Shown one piece after another: positions 9,100-18,549 of a DNA stretch of 64,000 nt. Both the position numbers and the translations under genes were made by a program. Numbering within the stretch: position 1 is the first letter of the stretch; every line of letters begins with the position of its first letter. This stretch comes from Halocatena pleomorpha (GTDB lineage: Archaea; Halobacteriota; Halobacteria; Halobacteriales; Haloarculaceae): contig NZ_RRCH01000033.1 in NCBI RefSeq assembly GCF_003862495.1, forward strand, positions 1 to 64,000. Reading direction: 5' to 3'. The notes beneath the pieces were generated by a model. That model ran no database searches, was not told where the DNA came from, and was given only the letters and a program-made list of their open reading frames with translations.

Positions 9100-9345
9100 A
9101 TGCACAATTATTCCCGGTCCGACGGTCTCGACGAGCGGGGACGCCCGCAGTGTCCACACTGTGAAACCCGCTTTCGAGCCGCTGAGAGAGATCGTGAAAC
9201 CATCATTGATCCGGATGGAACCTCATACGCAACCATCGACGAGGCCGATTTTTCCAACGGACCGTTGTTCTGTCCGCCGTGTTGGGCGGCTCTAGAAACA
9301 ACTCGACTGGCGAGGCAATCCATCGATGGAAGTGGGAATGCATGA
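9100..9345 (+). CDS. Small zinc-ribbon protein, unknown function
   Basis: An 81-residue protein that starts MHNYSRSDG. It contains CPHC near residue 19 and CPPC near residue 60, so a single zinc ribbon is likely. The segment between is Asp/Glu-rich. The frame stays open upstream to 9055, but that part overlaps the end of the thermonuclease gene, and 9100 is the first ATG after it. Spacing of 28 bases suggests co-transcription with the nuclease. No function can be named. Confidence 0.6.
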   Translation: MHNYSRSDGLDERGRPQCPHCETRFRAAERDRETIIDPDGTSYATIDEADFSNGPLFCPPCWAALETTRLARQSIDGSGNA

Positions 9346-9451
9346 GCTGCAGTCCTCTCCCGATCGTTCGTTCAGCAACTGGTATTCCGGATCCAGAATA
9401 GTGCTCCCATGGGTGGTAGGTATCATCCCCTCCACGAACAGAACGGACCGA

Positions 9452-9501
9452 GCGCAAAACTCCCGTCTATATCTCCACCTTGTTGCGAGAACGACTTAAA
9501 T
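9452..9501. repeat. Dispersed repeat, diverged copy 3
   Basis: CGTCTATATCTCCACCTTGT, then GACTTAAAT, matches the core of the repeats at 1211 and 3092 at roughly three positions in four. It lies just after the end of the truncated IS630 transposase, which hints that the repeat family is tied to mobile-element remains. Confidence 0.5.
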
Positions 9502-9521
9502 GCCCGCCGGTCGCGTTCTCG

Positions 9522-10067
9522 TTAGACTGGATCATCCTCCTGTTCATCGGTATCCTCCTCGTCGAGTGCCTCGCCAAGGCGCTCGGCGAGTATTTCATCT
9601 GCGTTCTCTGGACTCCTGGGATCCATTGGACGGGGGTTGGCGTAGTGCATCCTACTCTCGCGTAACTTCCGGCTCAAGTGAGCCGGATCGTAGGTGACAC
9701 CGTAGCGTTCTTCGATAAGTGCGTGGATCGCTCGTGGCGTCCAGGGCTGGCCTTCTTCGAGAATATCACAGAGTTCGTCGAACTGTGCATTGGTGAGTTT
9801 CGGCGGGCGGCCGCCGCCGAAGCCTGGACGGAGGCCTTCAACGCCACCCTCATTCCACGCGCGTGTCCACCTCCGCGTTGTGGATCGGGAAATCCCAACG
9901 CGGTCGCCGGCTTCCTCACGCGTATCGTCGTGATAGAGGTTCTTCACATAACGCAGTCACCGGACGAGATGGATCTCGTCTGCCTTCTGAGCATCTGTAA
10001 TCGCGTGATCAATCTCACCACCCGACAGATTCACTACCAGACCTCGCCGATTGCTCTTCATCGCCAT
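9522..10067 (-). pseudogene. IS630-family transposase, N-terminal half, with in-frame stop
   Basis: Read from ATG 10067 the frame encodes MAMKSNRRGLVVNLSGGE and an Asp/Ala-rich helix. A TGA then interrupts it (plus-strand 9957-9959), and it continues as YVKNLYHDDTREEAGDRVGI. The following part has the helix-turn-helix GISRSTTRRWTRAWNEGG and the second HTH segment up to RPMDPRSPENADEI, as in haloarchaeal IS630 elements. The catalytic DDE half that normally follows is missing. It is therefore a truncated relic and cannot transpose. Confidence 0.85.
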
Positions 10068-10397
10068 AGAGAGGCTCTATAAGGGTTCAACTCTTTCGCA
10101 GATCACTCAACGGCGGGACTCTCTCCTTGATTCAGGTAGCAGACTGTCGCTCGGATACTCCTGGACTTCGAAGCGATCGAGGCCCGTGACAGGATGGCGC
10201 GAGCCTGCGATCGAGATCCGCCGTCGAATCTCTATATATCATATGACGCTATATACTTTTCAGACTGATATGCTGAGTGATATGTTCGCCGTCGACGGGA
10301 CGAGAAGCAGGGTTTTGGTCTTAGTCAGCAATCGGTGGGTGACAAAGGCATCTTGTTGACTAAGGCTTCGTGCCGATTGGGGCGGACCCCTCTCACC

Positions 10398-10425
10398 CTG
10401 TCAGCAGGCATCTCCCTGCTGACAG
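10398..10425. other. Perfect 11-bp hairpin
   Basis: CTGTCAGCAGG and CCTGCTGACAG are separated by six bases. The hairpin lies about 60 bases before the resolvase remnant. It could be a resolvase-associated palindrome, an operator or a transcription stop. Which one cannot be told. Confidence 0.6.
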
Positions 10426-10483
10426 ACTGTCAGTAACCCCTATTCTTTGTATAGATAGCACCCGGTCAGTACGTCGTACTCAG

Positions 10484-10648
10484 ATGAGTCGCTATGCGAC
10501 CTACATTCGCGCCTCAACCGACTCCCAAGAGACTACCCACCAGCGCAGCGCGATCGATAGCTGGCTCGATGACCGAATGCTTAATCCAGAACCGACGCTA
10601 TCGTTCCCGCGTTCTGGTTCGAATACGAGAGGATGCAGTGAACATTGA
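10484..10648 (+). pseudogene. Serine resolvase (Pin-like) N-terminal remnant
   Basis: From ATG 10484 the frame reads MSRYATYIRASTDSQETTHQ, the start of a serine recombinase catalytic domain with the nucleophile Ser after the IRAST-type motif. After about 37 residues the similarity ends and the frame runs into unrelated sequence and a stop. A complete enzyme would be at least 180 residues. The remnant cannot be active. Confidence 0.75.
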
Positions 10649-11090
10649 GATATGCGCTGGCCCATGCGTTGATCCTCATCCAGAGGGGGGAACAATCCGC
10701 GTAGCTCAGGCGGTGCGGGAAATAACCGTTGGCCACCGGATAGATTTCACGTTGACTGAGCAGCGCGACGTGACCGAGGACAAATATTTCAGATGGTTAT
10801 CTACAAGATCGGCGCGCTGTTTGACCTCTGTCTCGAACTGCCCCAACGCTGTACCGACACCGACCACGGAAGCGCGCCGTCACCTCGGGCCGTCGATATT
10901 CGCCTTGTATGGCACATTTGTCGGCATATCCTGATGATCGTTTCTGTGGCGAGGCAGGAACGCTATCTCCCGGTTGTTGAGTGATTCCTGTGGTAACGGG
11001 TTCGCTTGGATTTCTCAGGAAGTCGTCACGATCTCCTTACTGGTTTGTTCTAAGAGGGATCGCACATTCTTCCTCTACCGATAAATATGG
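10649..11090. other. Gene-free stretch
   Basis: I see no gene here. The open frames on both strands lack recognisable sequence or sensible starts. The DNA looks like decayed flank of the resolvase relic. Confidence 0.5.
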
Positions 11091-11696
11091 TCATTGCTTT
11101 ACCTCCGTATCGAACTGGTTCCGGTATCGCTCTTCAATCGTGGTGAACAATTCCTCTCCAATGTCCGTCTGGATTCGCGGTTCGGCTGTTGCGAAGAACT
11201 CGTCCAAGTGATCGTACTCAATGAAGTTCTCGTTGTCTTCGGTCTTATCGTATCGCTCCTGACGTTCATATTTAAGAGCCTGTAAGCAATTGTCAATTAA
11301 ATCCATGTCCTTGGTAAACTGAGAAAGCGGCGTGTTGCGAGCTTCATATTCTTCCCACAGCTCTTGGAATAGCTGGCTTGCAAGCCCATTCGCGAGGTCT
11401 CGCATGACTTCCTTTTCCTGCTGTTCCTTGGTGTCCGGATGAATTCTCTGCGCACCTTCTTCAGCTCGTGTTGGGATATCACCAGTCCGTGCCTCAGCGA
11501 GATCATGAACCAGCGCCATTGAAACCGCTTCATTTGGATTGATACCGGCCTCATCGGCAAAGAGAAGACAGAGCATAGCAGTTCCCCAAGTGTGGGCTGC
11601 AACAGATTCCGGGTCTTCGATTCCTCGTAGAACCCACCCCGATCGAAGTTCGTCCTTCAGTTCATACGCTTCTAAAAGTGAGTCAACTCGTGTCAT
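11091..11696 (-). CDS. HD-domain phosphohydrolase (YfbR/HDDC2-like)
   Basis: A 201-residue protein of the HD superfamily. The metal-binding set is visible as ESVAAHTWG (first His), ALVHDLAEA (His-Asp) and KDMDLIDN (last Asp). This arrangement matches 5'-deoxynucleotidases of the YfbR/HDDC2 group, which remove phosphate from deoxynucleoside monophosphates. The substrate here is an inference. It follows the FAD-dependent dehydrogenase by 73 bases on the same strand, so the two may form an operon. Base composition is more AT-rich than the NucS or AddAB genes, which suggests transfer. Confidence 0.85.
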   Translation of the reverse strand: MTRVDSLLEAYELKDELRSGWVLRGIEDPESVAAHTWGTAMLCLLFADEAGINPNEAVSMALVHDLAEARTGDIPTRAEEGAQRIHPDTKEQQEKEVMRDLANGLASQLFQELWEEYEARNTPLSQFTKDMDLIDNCLQALKYERQERYDKTEDNENFIEYDHLDEFFATAEPRIQTDIGEELFTTIEERYRNQFDTEVKQ

Positions 11697-11769
11697 AGGT
11701 TCTGTATTCCAAATAATTTGCTTGCAAATAAGTGTTTATCGGTGGCTCTTGGTAAAGTCAAAATCTCTA

Positions 11770-13155
11770 TTAAGGAGAATGATTCTCCTGATCCTTCAGG
11801 GATTGGTTTAGGATGTTTTCTGCACAGATCCGACCAGAACAGAACGATTGGAGGATACCTCGCATCCGGCCCGTACATTCACCAACGACATAGAGGCCCC
11901 TAAGAACTGAGTAATCAGGATTCACATCGAATCTGTATCCTGTATAATAGAGACCTGGAGCGTAGACGCTGACCCGATCCCTGTATTCATCGGAGAGAAG
12001 ATTTGACACAAAGTATTCTGTATTTTCTCGAACCTTCTGAGAAACGGGATCAGGGAAGAGCTGGTTAATGTCTCCCCACTGCCAGTATTTCACCGACGAT
12101 TCAATTTGGGCATCCTTCGTTGGAGGAACTTCGGATAGATAGTCGATTAGCCGCTGACGGACGATCACCCCATTACTCATCTCTCGAAGCCGATGTTTCG
12201 TCGTTTTGTAGAGTGTTCCGTTCTTTTCGTCAGGCGGCATACGTACCCGGATTCCAAAGTTCGTGAGGTCCGTCTCGTCGTGTTGATCAACGTGCCCATC
12301 TAGGATTGAGATTCCTTCGTGCCAATACGGCGCGAGTTTCCCGCCCTTGCACATACAGAAGGTCCGAGCATCATTAACCTTCAGTTTAAGATCGTTGTGC
12401 GCGGCGTCGATTTCGGGATAAAGCTCTTTGGGAAATTCAAGGCGAACGCCTAACTCTACTTTGCTCGGAGGTGCGTCGATTCCAAATTGGTTATTGAGTG
12501 TGTCAACAAGCTCACGACCAGGGATACCAACACCAAGAATGACGTTGTCAGCGATGGCAGTCGATTCTCCGTCTTCTGTTAGGAGTTGCAGTTCAAAGGT
12601 GTTCGATTCGGTACGTGTGAGACTAGTTACCTTTGTATTAAACGACATCTCTACACCTTTTTCCGCTAAGTCGGATCGAATGTCGGCGTACGTGTTCTTA
12701 ACATCTTCTTCATTCTCTTCAATTATATATGCATCATAGTACTTGAATCCAAAGCCAACATCGTCATAGCTCTCCTCTGCTTTCTCAATGGTCTGGTCTG
12801 AGAAAGTCGGTTCACGCATCTTAAACCGATCTTGAAACCACTGGAGAGACTCTGACATCTTATCTTCGACATACTCCTCAGAATCAGCGATCTCTTTGAG
12901 GCCGCTTCCAGCGGGTAGTGTACTGATCTTCCCTCCAGAGAGCAACGAGCTCCCTCCGAAGCCAGAGAGCACGTGGCACCCCTTACGGCGAAGACATCCT
13001 TTGTTATCAAGAACTGTACAGAATCGATTATTGGCTGCAGGTCCCATATCGAAACAGCGAACAGCAAGTGTATCTGTGTCTCCGAGTACATCTGCTGCTG
13101 CAATACCAGCAGGACCCAGCCCAACTATCGCAACATCCACTTTCTTTATTTCCAT
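11770..13155 (-). CDS. FAD-dependent dehydrogenase, COG2509-like
   Basis: A 461-residue flavoprotein. The N-terminal Rossmann motif is VDVAIVGLGPAGIAAADVL. A Cys-rich segment (CLRRKGCHVLSGFGG) follows, then SSLLSGGKIS, as in uncharacterised FAD-dependent dehydrogenases (COG2509). The C-terminal GLYVVGECTGRMRGI is the second FAD-contacting motif. Its substrate is unknown. The frame can start at TTG 13161, but the ATG at 13155 is preferred. A T/A-rich box (TACTTAT) lies about 30-36 bases upstream. The HD hydrolase gene is 73 bases downstream; a joint role in nucleotide or redox metabolism is only a guess. Confidence 0.8.
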   Translation of the reverse strand: MEIKKVDVAIVGLGPAGIAAADVLGDTDTLAVRCFDMGPAANNRFCTVLDNKGCLRRKGCHVLSGFGGSSLLSGGKISTLPAGSGLKEIADSEEYVEDKMSESLQWFQDRFKMREPTFSDQTIEKAEESYDDVGFGFKYYDAYIIEENEEDVKNTYADIRSDLAEKGVEMSFNTKVTSLTRTESNTFELQLLTEDGESTAIADNVILGVGIPGRELVDTLNNQFGIDAPPSKVELGVRLEFPKELYPEIDAAHNDLKLKVNDARTFCMCKGGKLAPYWHEGISILDGHVDQHDETDLTNFGIRVRMPPDEKNGTLYKTTKHRLREMSNGVIVRQRLIDYLSEVPPTKDAQIESSVKYWQWGDINQLFPDPVSQKVRENTEYFVSNLLSDEYRDRVSVYAPGLYYTGYRFDVNPDYSVLRGLYVVGECTGRMRGILQSFCSGRICAENILNQSLKDQENHSP

Positions 13156-13254
13156 GTACAAAATATATTCAGATTGGATTTGCCATAAGTATTTCTATAT
13201 GATAAAAAATATTATTAATTGTGTACTCAGAGAATATCGGCATGAAAAACCATA

Positions 13255-13480
13255 GACAATCTATGTGCAGAGCTGAGCTACGGCGTACCTTAGGGTCCCG
13301 CTCCTCGTCGTAGGCGACAGCGATGGCGTAGCCGATTGCAAGGTCACGCCTCTGGTCGGCAGCAATCACAGCAAAACACTCTGCCTACCGTTCGTCGGTC
13401 ATCTCGGTTCGCTCAGCAAAACCGTTGCAGTGACGCTAATACACTCTAACATCGACATCCCGTTCCGTGACGAACGTGTT
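13255..13480 (-). pseudogene. Relic of an unidentified protein
   Basis: The minus strand encodes FAVIAADQRRDLAIGYAIAV and AYDEERDPKV, interrupted by stops upstream (GFAERTEMTDER, stop, AECFAV). The sequence has clear protein character but I cannot name the family. Several stop codons show that it is dead. Confidence 0.3.
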
Positions 13481-13840
13481 GTTTACGATCCCATTAAGGC
13501 GCATGGTTACTCGACAGGACGTATGCCGATGATGCGATTGCTGATGGATTTGTAGGCTGGCCACCGTCGTTAGCGATGGACCATGGCTCTGTCCGTAGAT
13601 CGATACGATTTCGTGGTTATTCGGCTACGGAAGCGGCGGCTTGATCGACGGATTGACGGCCCCTACGAGTTCATCGCTCCGGGACAACTTCAGAGGCTAT
13701 ACAGGTCCAACCGCCTCAACATCATAGCATCCAGAATCGGGAATATCGGTCATGATATAGTAATATTCGTCTCCTACAAGCGGTCTGTAATCTCAGGGAC
13801 TTGGTCGACACGAGACTCGTGCTGGTCCATGATCTCCCCC

Positions 13841-13870
13841 ATTACAGCAGGATTCTAGATTGGTTGAAGT
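13841..13870 (+). repeat. Solitary degenerate CRISPR repeat
   Basis: ATTACAGCAGGATTCTAGAT followed by TGGTTGAAGT matches the type A repeat of the array at 1-494 at 24 of 30 positions. The 15 bases before it (TCCATGATCTCCCCC) match, with one difference, the bases before the last array repeat (TCCACGATCTCCCCC at 450-464). No second repeat is nearby. Confidence 0.75.
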
Positions 13871-14134
13871 CTCGTAGTCGTTGTACTTCGGCACCGGCGT
13901 CGTGTACAGCAAGTCATGGTCGTGAATCGTCGCGTAGACACCGTTACTGTAGAAGCCTCGGCCCAACAGCACTTCGTCAAGATCGATGTACTGTTGGGCA
14001 CTGGCCAGCAGTACGTCAACTACATCGCCTCTCAAATCAGTCGCGGCAGCGTCCGGTTCCCACTCCGAGCGTTCTTTGACTGGCTTGATGCCAAGGATGA
14101 TCGGAACGTATATCCATGCTTCAGTCACCGTCAT
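13871..14134 (-). pseudogene. Transposase fragment (DDE type, IS4/IS5-like)
   Basis: From ATG 14134 the frame encodes WIYVPIILGIKPVKERSEWE, then IDLDEVLLGRGFYSNGVY and LLYTTPVPKY. This is the central part of a haloarchaeal DDE transposase around the second catalytic Asp. There is no N- or C-terminal catalytic part, and the fragment stops at the solitary CRISPR repeat. The exact IS family is uncertain. Confidence 0.65.
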
Positions 14135-14446
14135 CCATGTAGCCGCTGACCATTAGCGGATATGCTACTTGTGGGATTTGTTCGTCCTTGTCAATCTACG
14201 GTCAGACGTGGTAGGAGACGTGCGTGAAGTCTGTGGCCACCACGTCGTGGCGGTCGTCGAAAAGCAGCTCCGGACAGTTCGTCGTGTTCAGGCAGCTATG
14301 AAATGGAGGCCGTTGAGAACGCCTTCTGGACTACTCGTATATGCAGGCGTCCCCTACTCCTTCTCGAGGAGTACGTGTCGATTACAGTATCACTGATGGC
14401 AGGGGGCGGCCAACGCGTGTCATCGTCGCTGCTGGAAAGGCATCGA
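14135..14446. other. Gene-free stretch
   Basis: No gene is recognised between the transposase fragment and the UspA gene. Open frames here are short and lack protein-like composition. Confidence 0.45.
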
Positions 14447-14902
14447 TTATCGGTCGTCCGGGAGGTCTTGATCACTGTGGACCGTAAGGACGGGTGCGCT
14501 TGAGGTTCGGAGCACTTGTTCGGCGACACTCCCGAGAAGGGCTCGAGTGACGCCCGTTCGTCCATGCGTTCCCATCACGACGAGGTCGATATCGTGCTCG
14601 GTAACGTAGTCGGTGATCGTTCGATCCGGCACTCCAAGCTGAATGACCGTTGTCGTCGGTTGATTCGCGTTGGTGGCTTTCTCCACGACCTTCTCGATGG
14701 CAGCTTCGTTCTCGGTGCGGTAGGCCGCCCGAAGCTGCTCGACATCGAGCTCGGTGGGCGTTGTGATGCCCACCGAACGGGTATCGATCACCGACAGCAC
14801 GTGGAGTGTCGCATCGAACCGGATTGCGATCGCTATCGCGTGCTTGGCGGCGGCGTTCGCGGCGTCACTTCCGTCCGTTGGGATCAGGATGGTGTCGTAC
14901 AT
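14447..14902 (-). CDS. Universal stress protein, UspA family
   Basis: A complete 151-residue UspA-domain protein. It starts MYDTILIPTDGSDAA, the beta1-loop that contacts ATP, and ends with the ATP-binding GTHGRTGVTRALLGSVAEQV followed by APVLTV. The G-x2-G-x9-G(S/T) signature indicates an ATP-binding member. UspA proteins take part in stress adaptation and often sit beside transporters, as here: a TauE-type permease gene lies 64 bases upstream on the same strand. Confidence 0.93.
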   Translation of the reverse strand: MYDTILIPTDGSDAANAAAKHAIAIAIRFDATLHVLSVIDTRSVGITTPTELDVEQLRAAYRTENEAAIEKVVEKATNANQPTTTVIQLGVPDRTITDYVTEHDIDLVVMGTHGRTGVTRALLGSVAEQVLRTSSAPVLTVHSDQDLPDDR

Positions 14903-14966
14903 GGGAGTTCGTATGAGTGTAGGATACGATCGACGATATCGGTGCTCGACGTAATACGCGGGAGTA

Positions 14967-16011
14967 TCAGACCTCGAGACCGATTGTCAGGCCGAGTACG
15001 CCGATCGCGAAGGCGTACAGCGGGATGACGTAGCGCCGACCTGGTTCGGAATGACGCGGACGAGGTACGGTGCACCAATAGCTGCGAGAAAGCCGCCCGT
15101 AAAGATGGATGGTAACAGGACGAGGTCGATACTCACCCCCTGCGTGGACAGGGTAACGAACGTGAGCACGCCGACGATCGAGACGATGCTCTCCGCGACG
15201 GAGGCGATGGCGATCGCGCTCTTTTCGTAGACTCCTGATAGGATCTGACCCAACGTGACGACTGGGCCGTAGCCCCCACCACCAATGCCTTTGTTGATGC
15301 CGGCAAGCGCGGCAAACGCCACTAACCGCCGCGGTTTGTACTCAATTGTCGTCACGACGCGCGCGCGGATGATCCCGATGAGCCCCATCGCAAGGACGAG
15401 TGCTGCCACATACGTTTCGATGTATGATTCGGATAGCGATAGCGCAAAGTACGTCAGCATGATTGAAACGATGCTCGCGACAGCACCTACGCTGCCCATG
15501 AGAAGCATCGTTTTCGTCTCGGCGTTCACCGGTCGAACCGAGAACGAGGCGTTCTTCAACTCGTGATGGACGCCTCCTGAGATGATCCCGGTGATGGACT
15601 CGGAAATGAGCAGCACGGGTGTCACTGCCAATGGATCGTAACCGAGGATGAACAGGAGCGGCGCGAGGGCCGTCCCAAATCCCATCCCAGCAGCTGAGTC
15701 CATCAACTCGAAGGTGAAGGCAACCCCAACGACGGTAGGGATGAGTGGCAACAGCACCGTCTCTGCCGTGGTGCCGAAAAACGGCACCATCACCCCTAAG
15801 CCGAGGAGGTAGATGAGGCCCAGATAACCGAGCCGACGAAGCGTCGCGCGCGGTAGTCGCATCCGTTCCGAGAGCGTGTAGCCGACGTCTAACTGCTGGG
15901 CTTCCATCCCGATCGAGACCGGTTCGATATCGACGAGCTCTGCTTCGAGCTCCGCAATGTGTTCGACGGAGGCTGCTCCGTTCTCGGTATATAGTCGTCG
16001 TTAGGTGTCAT
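14967..16011 (-). pseudogene. TauE/SafE (TSUP) family permease with two indels
   Basis: The main frame (15907 to about 15040) encodes a multi-span membrane protein with GMGFGTALAPLLFILGYDP and NKGIGGGGYGPVVTLGQILS, both typical of the sulfite exporter/TSUP family. Upstream, ATG 16011 gives MTPNDDY, then a two-base gain in TATATA shifts to ENGAASVEHIAELEAELVD. Downstream, a slip near 15035 moves YVIPLYAFAIGVLGLTIGLE to another frame. Rejoined, the product is about 348 residues, normal for the family. It probably exported a small sulfur or organic anion. Two independent indels favour a true pseudogene, though read errors cannot be excluded. Confidence 0.75.
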
Positions 16012-16646
16012 TGTTACCTCCGTCCCTAAAATGTGGGGGAATGAGTTATCTATACGATGTGTAACACTATTACGTTTGCGTGTTTATCCACATAATCCAG
16101 ATATTTGAAATCGAATATCAGATACTCTTCAAATAAATTAACAATATAGTTTTGTTCGGCATATGCGTGTGTGAGGAGTGAGGAAGTCTGCTGTTTTTCT
16201 CCTTATGCCATAAAAGTATGTTCGCTTCACTGACTCAGATCCTCCACATTACCCTCGTTCTGCACGTCACGAAGCTTGTCACAATTGAGCTGATATGCTG
16301 TGATCGCGAGCGTCCGAGTGATTAGATTTTTAACAAATATTGGATCAGCTTACCGAACCAAGTAGCATACCATAATTGGCTTTGTCTCGGCCTTACACAG
16401 CAAATACGCCCGTATTCCATACCAAAAAAATCCGTTTGCAGAAATACACCCTCCGAGCTATGAATGCTCGTATACAAGATTTTCTATATCGACATGCAAT
16501 TTATGTTCACCATGCATATTCTGATGGTATGAACCGTTGGTTTTCCAGACTGTCACCGTCTGTATACACGCAATATATGTACGCAATCTGTCTGTATCGC
16601 GCTCCCAACCGAATATGGCTGACTCAGATGCACCCCCAACCGCAGC
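16012..16646. other. Gene-free AT-rich stretch
   Basis: About 630 bases of AT-rich DNA without a convincing gene. A 102-codon open frame at 16376-16684 has no recognisable features and overlaps the integrase relic. The left edge probably held the promoter of the broken permease. Confidence 0.5.
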
Positions 16647-17567
16647 ATGACGGCTTCTTCTGGGAAACAACAGCACAATCGTAAGCAACGAGGCCAGTAC
16701 TATATTCCCCGAACGCTCGGAGCAGACCGACGATCCCGCATGGACGCTGCTCGATCTCAATGAACTCGTCGAGGCGTACTGGGAGCTCGTCGCTCCGGCG
16801 ATGCGTCAGGAGGGACTCGATCCCGAGACCGAGCGCCCGACCCACGAATGGCTCTCGGCCCACGGCTTTCGGGGGCTGATCGACGCACTTCGGGAGTACC
16901 ACGGCCGGACGTTCGGGGAGTTTTGGGCCAACGATCTCAATCTCAATGAACGTGACGACGGCTACGACTGGGGAACGACCCACGACCCGACGATCGAGCT
17001 TCTGGAAGCCTACCTCGAGAGTTGTTCCGAGCGCGGAGACCTCAGCGAGTCGTCCACTGATACGCTCCGGTATCGGCTCGCACACTACGTTCGCGCCTAC
17101 CGCATAATCAACGAAACAGGCGATCTGCTCACGCCGGTCGCTCGCGATAGCGATGTCCCAGCGTATGAGGCGACGGACGCTGCGTGGGCAGCCTTCGACG
17201 CACTCGACGACGACCTCGCCCCGCGAACAATGCGCCGGATCCATGAAGCCGTCGACAGTTGGTACGCACACTTGGTGCGACGTAAACGGACAGCGGTCAA
17301 TCCCGTTGCTGGGCTCGGGGACGAATACCGCTGGCGTCGCCGCACCGACACCACTGGTGATGCTCGTGCGAACCCGGCGCTCAACGCACCTACGTCCAAG
17401 CACTCTCTGACGCCGCCACGACACCGACCGACCGCCTCCTCGTCGTGGCACTGTTGTGGGGCCTGCGCTCAGGTGAGGTAGCTGCGTTGCACCGCTCTCA
17501 GATCGTGTTCAACCCTCCCGAGTCCGAAGTGCCCTACGTCGACTTTGAGGGCAACATCACCGAGTGA
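16647..17567 (+). pseudogene. Tyrosine recombinase/integrase with two frameshifts
   Basis: From ATG 16647 the frame gives MTASSGKQQHNRKQRGQYYI, slips in a CCCC run at about 16710, then gives PERSEQTDDPAWTLLDLNEL and a SAM-like N-terminal domain to about 17340. A second slip near 17375 leads to YVQALSDAA and LLWGLRSGEVAALHRSQIV, which contains the first catalytic Arg. The frame ends at a TGA at 17565-17567 before the His-x-x-Arg and Tyr motifs. It is an inactive, 3'-truncated integrase. A second, shorter copy lies at 24094-24266. Confidence 0.8.
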
Positions 17568-18226
17568 TCGGCATGCTGTACATTGCCCGTCGTCCAACAC
17601 GGGTGTACTGTATATAATATCGCAGGTGTCACACGTGTCATGGTGATTGTGACACAGATGCCCAGTGCCGAGTGATCTGGAGACACGGTGGGTGGAGCAC
17701 ACGATCTCTTCACCGACCGAACACTGAATTGCATGAGTCTGACAGAATGTTTTCACCTCCTCACCGTCTTGTCCCTCAGCACATGTCGCACATACCTCGG
17801 TATGTTCTTCACAGAGCGTCTCGCCACACGTGGTGCATATAGCACTGTGAGCGGAACAAATCAGGTCATCACAGGCTGAACACCGCTCAATATCTGTTTC
17901 ACATCGAGGCGATTCACAGACGCTACATCGCTGTGTATGTGCGTCACAGTGGTGATCATCACAGTCTGAGCAGTGCGTGAGATGAGAATCACAATGGAAC
18001 GTACCGCCTGTAGCGCACTCTTCACCACAGAGATGGCAGATTATTGATTCACAGATGTCGCAGAACTCGCTATGATCAGTACAGACTGCTGTTCCACATG
18101 AGGCGCACACGTCTGTAGACACCCCTGGCAAATATCCTCCCAACAGACCACACACGGTGTACATTCTTCAGCACCATCACAGTCCTCACAGTACGTCAAT
18201 CCACAGCTCGGCACGAACTGAGACAT
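17469..18226 (-). pseudogene. Tandem Cys/His-repeat (zinc-finger array) protein, frameshifted
   Basis: From ATG 18226 the frame reads MSQFVPSCGLTYCEDCDGAE and slips near 18115. The other frame continues with about ten units of the pattern CxxC-x4-CxxH, for example CSVCESPRCETD, CSACDDLICSAH and CTTCGETLCEEH. Each unit is 15-16 residues, so a chain of zinc knuckles is likely. The last 30 or so residues overlap the integrase relic on the other strand and are probably not original. I cannot name the family or role; binding of nucleic acid or protein is possible. One base restores the frame, so a read error is possible. Confidence 0.7.
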
Positions 18227-18549
18227 TTCCAGTCGGACAATAGAAGCCCTTAGAGTCCCTCATCTAGTGGGCGTATATAAATGAAGAACTGCCAATATCA
18301 CTGATCGCAAAAGCTGCTCCAGCAGTCCTCTTACTGGTGTTCTTTTTCGCTTTATTCATTGTGGGTCTGAATCACTACAGCCACGGTGGCTCTCGCGGTA
18401 TTGAGGCGTCTCAAAAGACGAACTGACAATGTATTTCAGATTGCTCTAGCTTCGATGGACAAATCCTCCACAAACCAAGGCAAGAAGCATTTAAACAAAT
18501 CGTCGAACGATTCTCTGACCCACTAATAATGCACCCAAAAATATTGAGA
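18227..18549. other. Gene-free stretch
   Basis: I see no gene. The right half becomes AT-rich and marks the boundary of the transferred-looking Panacea-nuclease segment. Confidence 0.45.

Noticed and set aside
10370-10648. Long start of the resolvase frame at 10370
   Set aside because: The first 38 codons lie over the hairpin and resemble nothing; the recombinase fold begins at MSRYATY (10484).
16376-16684. 102-codon open frame as a gene
   Set aside because: It has no recognisable motif or acidic bias and runs into the integrase relic.
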